A stretch of 64,000 bases of DNA from Verrucomicrobiales bacterium (GTDB lineage: Bacteria > Verrucomicrobiota > Verrucomicrobiia > Verrucomicrobiales > DEV007). A program made the translations under genes and the position numbers. The notes beneath the pieces are model-generated. The model made no database searches, was not told the origin of the DNA, and saw only the letters and a program-made list of their open reading frames with translations. This document shows, in pieces, positions 62,034-64,000 of this stretch (its first letter is position 1; every line of letters begins with the position of its first letter). The stretch is taken from the NCBI GenBank assembly GCA_002698785.1, contig PAAG01000028.1, positions 1 to 64,000 on the forward strand, written 5' to 3'.

Positions 62034-63131
62034 ATGCAAGACCCACGTATCGGAGAGCTGGCAAAACAACTCGTTTGCTATTCCACAGCTACCAAAGCCG
62101 GCGAAAATGTGCTGGTCGAACTCTTTGATGTTCCCGAAGAGATCGGCATCGCACTCATCCGTGAAATCCGAGCAGTGGAGGCCACGCCATTCATCAACAT
62201 CCACCAGTCGAAAATCAGTCGGGAACTGGCAATGGCCGCGACCGACGACCAATATTCGACCATTGCCAAGCATGCGATGCAGCAGATGAAGTCGATGGAT
62301 TGCTACATCGCCATCCGGGGAAGTCACAATGCCAACGAGCTCTCCGACGTGCCTGACCAGAAGATGCAGATGCTCTCGACAAAGATGCGACCTGTCCTCA
62401 ATGAGCGGGTGAACAAAACACGCTGGTGCGTCTTGCGGTGGCCCAACTCATCAATGGCTCAGAGCGCCGGCATGTCCACGGAGGCGTTCGAAGATTTTTA
62501 TTTCCGGGTTTGCCTCCTCGATTACAAGAAACTTTCCGAAGGCATGGACGCCCTTGCTGACCTGATGACGCAAACCGAAGAAGTGCACATCACAGGTCCA
62601 GGAACGGATCTGAGATTTTCTATCAAAGGGCTACCCGGCATTGCCTGTGGCGGTTCTCACAACATCCCCGATGGAGAGTGCTTCACGGCCCCTGTGAAAG
62701 ATTCTGTTCAGGGCACTCTCAGCTACAACACCGGCTCCATTTACCGAGGCATCGCATTCGACAACGTGAAGTTCGAATTCAAAAATGGAAAGATCGTTAG
62801 TGCATCCGCAAACAATACAACCGCCATCAACGACATCCTCGACACGGATGATGGGGCTCGCTTCATCGGGGAGTTTGCGATTGGTTTCAATCCGGAGATC
62901 AAAGAGCCGATGCGAGACATCCTTTTCGATGAGAAAATCGCTGGCAGCTTTCACTTCACTCCGGGCCAGGCCTACGAAGTGGCCGACAACGGGAACCGCA
63001 GCTCTGTCCACTGGGACTTGGTAAACATCCAACGTCCAGAATACGGGGGCGGAGAGATTTCCTTCGACGGCAAGGTGATCCGGAAAGACGGCCAGTTTAT
63101 CCCTAAAGAATTGCAGTCACTGAACTACTGA
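62034..63131 (+). CDS. M29-family (thermophilic-type) aminopeptidase
   Basis: The 365-residue peptidase starts MQDPRIGELAKQLVCYSTAT. It shows the M29 layout: an N-terminal GENVLVELFDVPEEIGIAL, then ALADLMTQTEEVHITGPGTDLRFSIKGLP (residue ~175-205). Metal ligands lie in the NIPDGECFTAPV, EFAIGFNPEI and FHFTPGQAYE regions, with HWDLVNIQRPE near the end. It removes N-terminal residues in the cytosol. It is followed 30 bp on by crcB. Confidence 0.9.
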   Translation: MQDPRIGELAKQLVCYSTATKAGENVLVELFDVPEEIGIALIREIRAVEATPFINIHQSKISRELAMAATDDQYSTIAKHAMQQMKSMDCYIAIRGSHNANELSDVPDQKMQMLSTKMRPVLNERVNKTRWCVLRWPNSSMAQSAGMSTEAFEDFYFRVCLLDYKKLSEGMDALADLMTQTEEVHITGPGTDLRFSIKGLPGIACGGSHNIPDGECFTAPVKDSVQGTLSYNTGSIYRGIAFDNVKFEFKNGKIVSASANNTTAINDILDTDDGARFIGEFAIGFNPEIKEPMRDILFDEKIAGSFHFTPGQAYEVADNGNRSSVHWDLVNIQRPEYGGGEISFDGKVIRKDGQFIPKELQSLNY

Positions 63132-63161
63132 GTGAAAAACAGCTCTCCCTTGTAAGTTGAT

Positions 63162-63545
63162 ATGCTGAAAGCCATTGCATCTCTCATGCTGGGAGGTTCA
63201 CTCGGCGCACTCTCGCGTTGGGGGCTGCACTACTGGATTGATGCGAAATGGGGGAGCCAGTCTCCGTTCCCGTGGGGAATTCTCCTCTGCAATGTCCTGG
63301 GTTGCTTTCTCTTTGGCTGGCTGTTCACCTGGTTCGAAGACCAAGAGTGGTTTTCAAACGCGCTTCAGCTAGCGATTTTCACCGGATTTCTCGGCAGTTT
63401 CACGACCTTCTCCACATTTGGGTGGAACACGCTCGAACTGATTCGCTTTGGGCACCTTGGCCTGGCGCTAGCCAATGTCGGAGTTAGTGTAATCGCAGGC
63501 CTCATCGCTGTCTGGGCTGGAATGAGCCTGGGCCGCGCGCTTTGA
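63162..63545 (+). CDS. crcB: Fluoride-specific ion channel CrcB/Fluc
   Basis: This 127-residue protein has four membrane helices with GGSLGALSRWGLHYWI, NVLGCFLFGWLF and the signature GFLGSFTTFSTFGWNTLE. Fluc channels are dual-topology dimers that let fluoride leave the cell. Its start is 30 bp after the M29 gene, probably the same transcript. I looked for a fluoride riboswitch upstream and saw none in the short gap. Confidence 0.93.
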   Translation: MLKAIASLMLGGSLGALSRWGLHYWIDAKWGSQSPFPWGILLCNVLGCFLFGWLFTWFEDQEWFSNALQLAIFTGFLGSFTTFSTFGWNTLELIRFGHLGLALANVGVSVIAGLIAVWAGMSLGRAL

Positions 63546-63547
63546 TC

Positions 63548-63982
63548 TTAGTCCTCTATTGGCTTGGGAAAAAAGAGAGCCGGAGCGTTCAGCCCCAATG
63601 CAATCACCGCCATCCCGAACAAGGGCAGGTAGATAGCCGGAGGATTTCCTTGGAAAGCCAGAATCAGCCCGAAGATCGCGGATGACTCCGCGAGAGCCAA
63701 CGCGATAATAAATCCCTGATCGATCCAAGTGGGAACCTTTGGCTTTCCCTCGGGTGTTCGAACTCGCTTCACCACGAATTTGATTCCCATACTGATGAAG
63801 ACACTGATGCCGCCCATCACGTATAGGATATTGACCAAGTCAGGGTCACGCTCTTCGGGATTCTCGAATCCGGCAATCTGGATCACTACCAGATACACGA
63901 AAACTGCCACGATCAGGCTCCCCCAAATCATCCATCGGAGAATTGGAGGAAAACCTGGACGATCTGTGCCGCCTTGGATCAT
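63548..63982 (-). CDS. Small four-span membrane protein, unknown
   Basis: Of 144 residues, it has four hydrophobic segments (ILRWMIWGSLIVAVFVYLVV, ILYVMGGISVFISMGIKF, GFIIALALAESSAIFGLILA, IYLPLFGMAVIALGLNA) separated by polar loops with a basic stretch KRVRTPEGKPK. It resembles other small PVC inner-membrane proteins, but no family was recognised. It converges with crcB, whose stop is adjacent. Upstream lies the window end. Confidence 0.65.
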   Translation of the reverse strand: MIQGGTDRPGFPPILRWMIWGSLIVAVFVYLVVIQIAGFENPEERDPDLVNILYVMGGISVFISMGIKFVVKRVRTPEGKPKVPTWIDQGFIIALALAESSAIFGLILAFQGNPPAIYLPLFGMAVIALGLNAPALFFPKPIED

Positions 63983-64000
63983 GGCTGCAAAACAGATTAC

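Noticed and set aside
63132-63161. Fluoride riboswitch before crcB
   Set aside because: The gap is only 30 bp and lacks the conserved crcB motif.

Overview
The window looks like chromosomal DNA of a Verrucomicrobiota bacterium (PVC superphylum). The evidence is lineage-typical families: a DUF1549/DUF1553 cytochrome protein paired with a DUF1501 protein, two PVC-type membrane-bound dehydrogenase/HEAT/cytochrome c proteins, bactofilins, FG-GAP proteins, a caspase-FGE fusion and many secreted proteins. No taxonomic marker gene was available, so the phylum call is inference.

Layout. 1-1336: end of an unknown gene, YggS and a GNAT acetyltransferase. 1361-1836: two diverged copies of a structured element, each behind a textbook sigma-54 promoter. 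1854-5175: an MFS transporter, then a two-gene minus-strand operon in which both genes carry an in-frame TGA at a position expected to be cysteine (a thioredoxin-like WUGVC motif and a UC pair in an FG-GAP protein). Each TGA is followed by a SECIS-like hairpin, so both are read here as selenoproteins. 5520-9873: DUF1549/DUF1553 and DUF1501 pair, then a 96-bp tandem array of terminator-like hairpins. 10266-21627: secreted and housekeeping genes (amidotransferase, caspase-FGE fusion, isolated nuoA, dehydrogenase/HEAT protein, SGNH hydrolase, KDPG aldolase, amidase). 21839-36910: secreted protein, a class II terpene-cyclase-like operon, flavin disulfide oxidoreductase, two bactofilins, nadA, a TPR protein, a HAD phosphatase and a second dehydrogenase/HEAT protein.

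37118-43000: gyrB and gyrA, with a four-helix-bundle gene between them. The last ~180 bp of gyrA differ in codon use from the rest, and a leftover GyrA-like peptide lies ~90 bp after its stop, which suggests that an incoming element replaced the 3' end. 43373-47767: an AT-richer island with a Ski2-like helicase carrying a possible nuclease-like C-terminus, an unknown 485-aa protein, and between them all the parts of a tRNA in permuted order (3' half before 5' half). 48157-63982: MscS and a possible DUF432 partner, a cell-envelope glycosyltransferase cluster, a double epimerase, an M42 peptidase, a 901-aa orphan, PurN, an M29 aminopeptidase, CrcB and a small membrane protein.

The observations most worth follow-up are the selenoprotein operon, the permuted tRNA, the twin sigma-54 RNAs and the gyrA 3'-end replacement. 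All assignments come from reading the sequence; no database search was possible.
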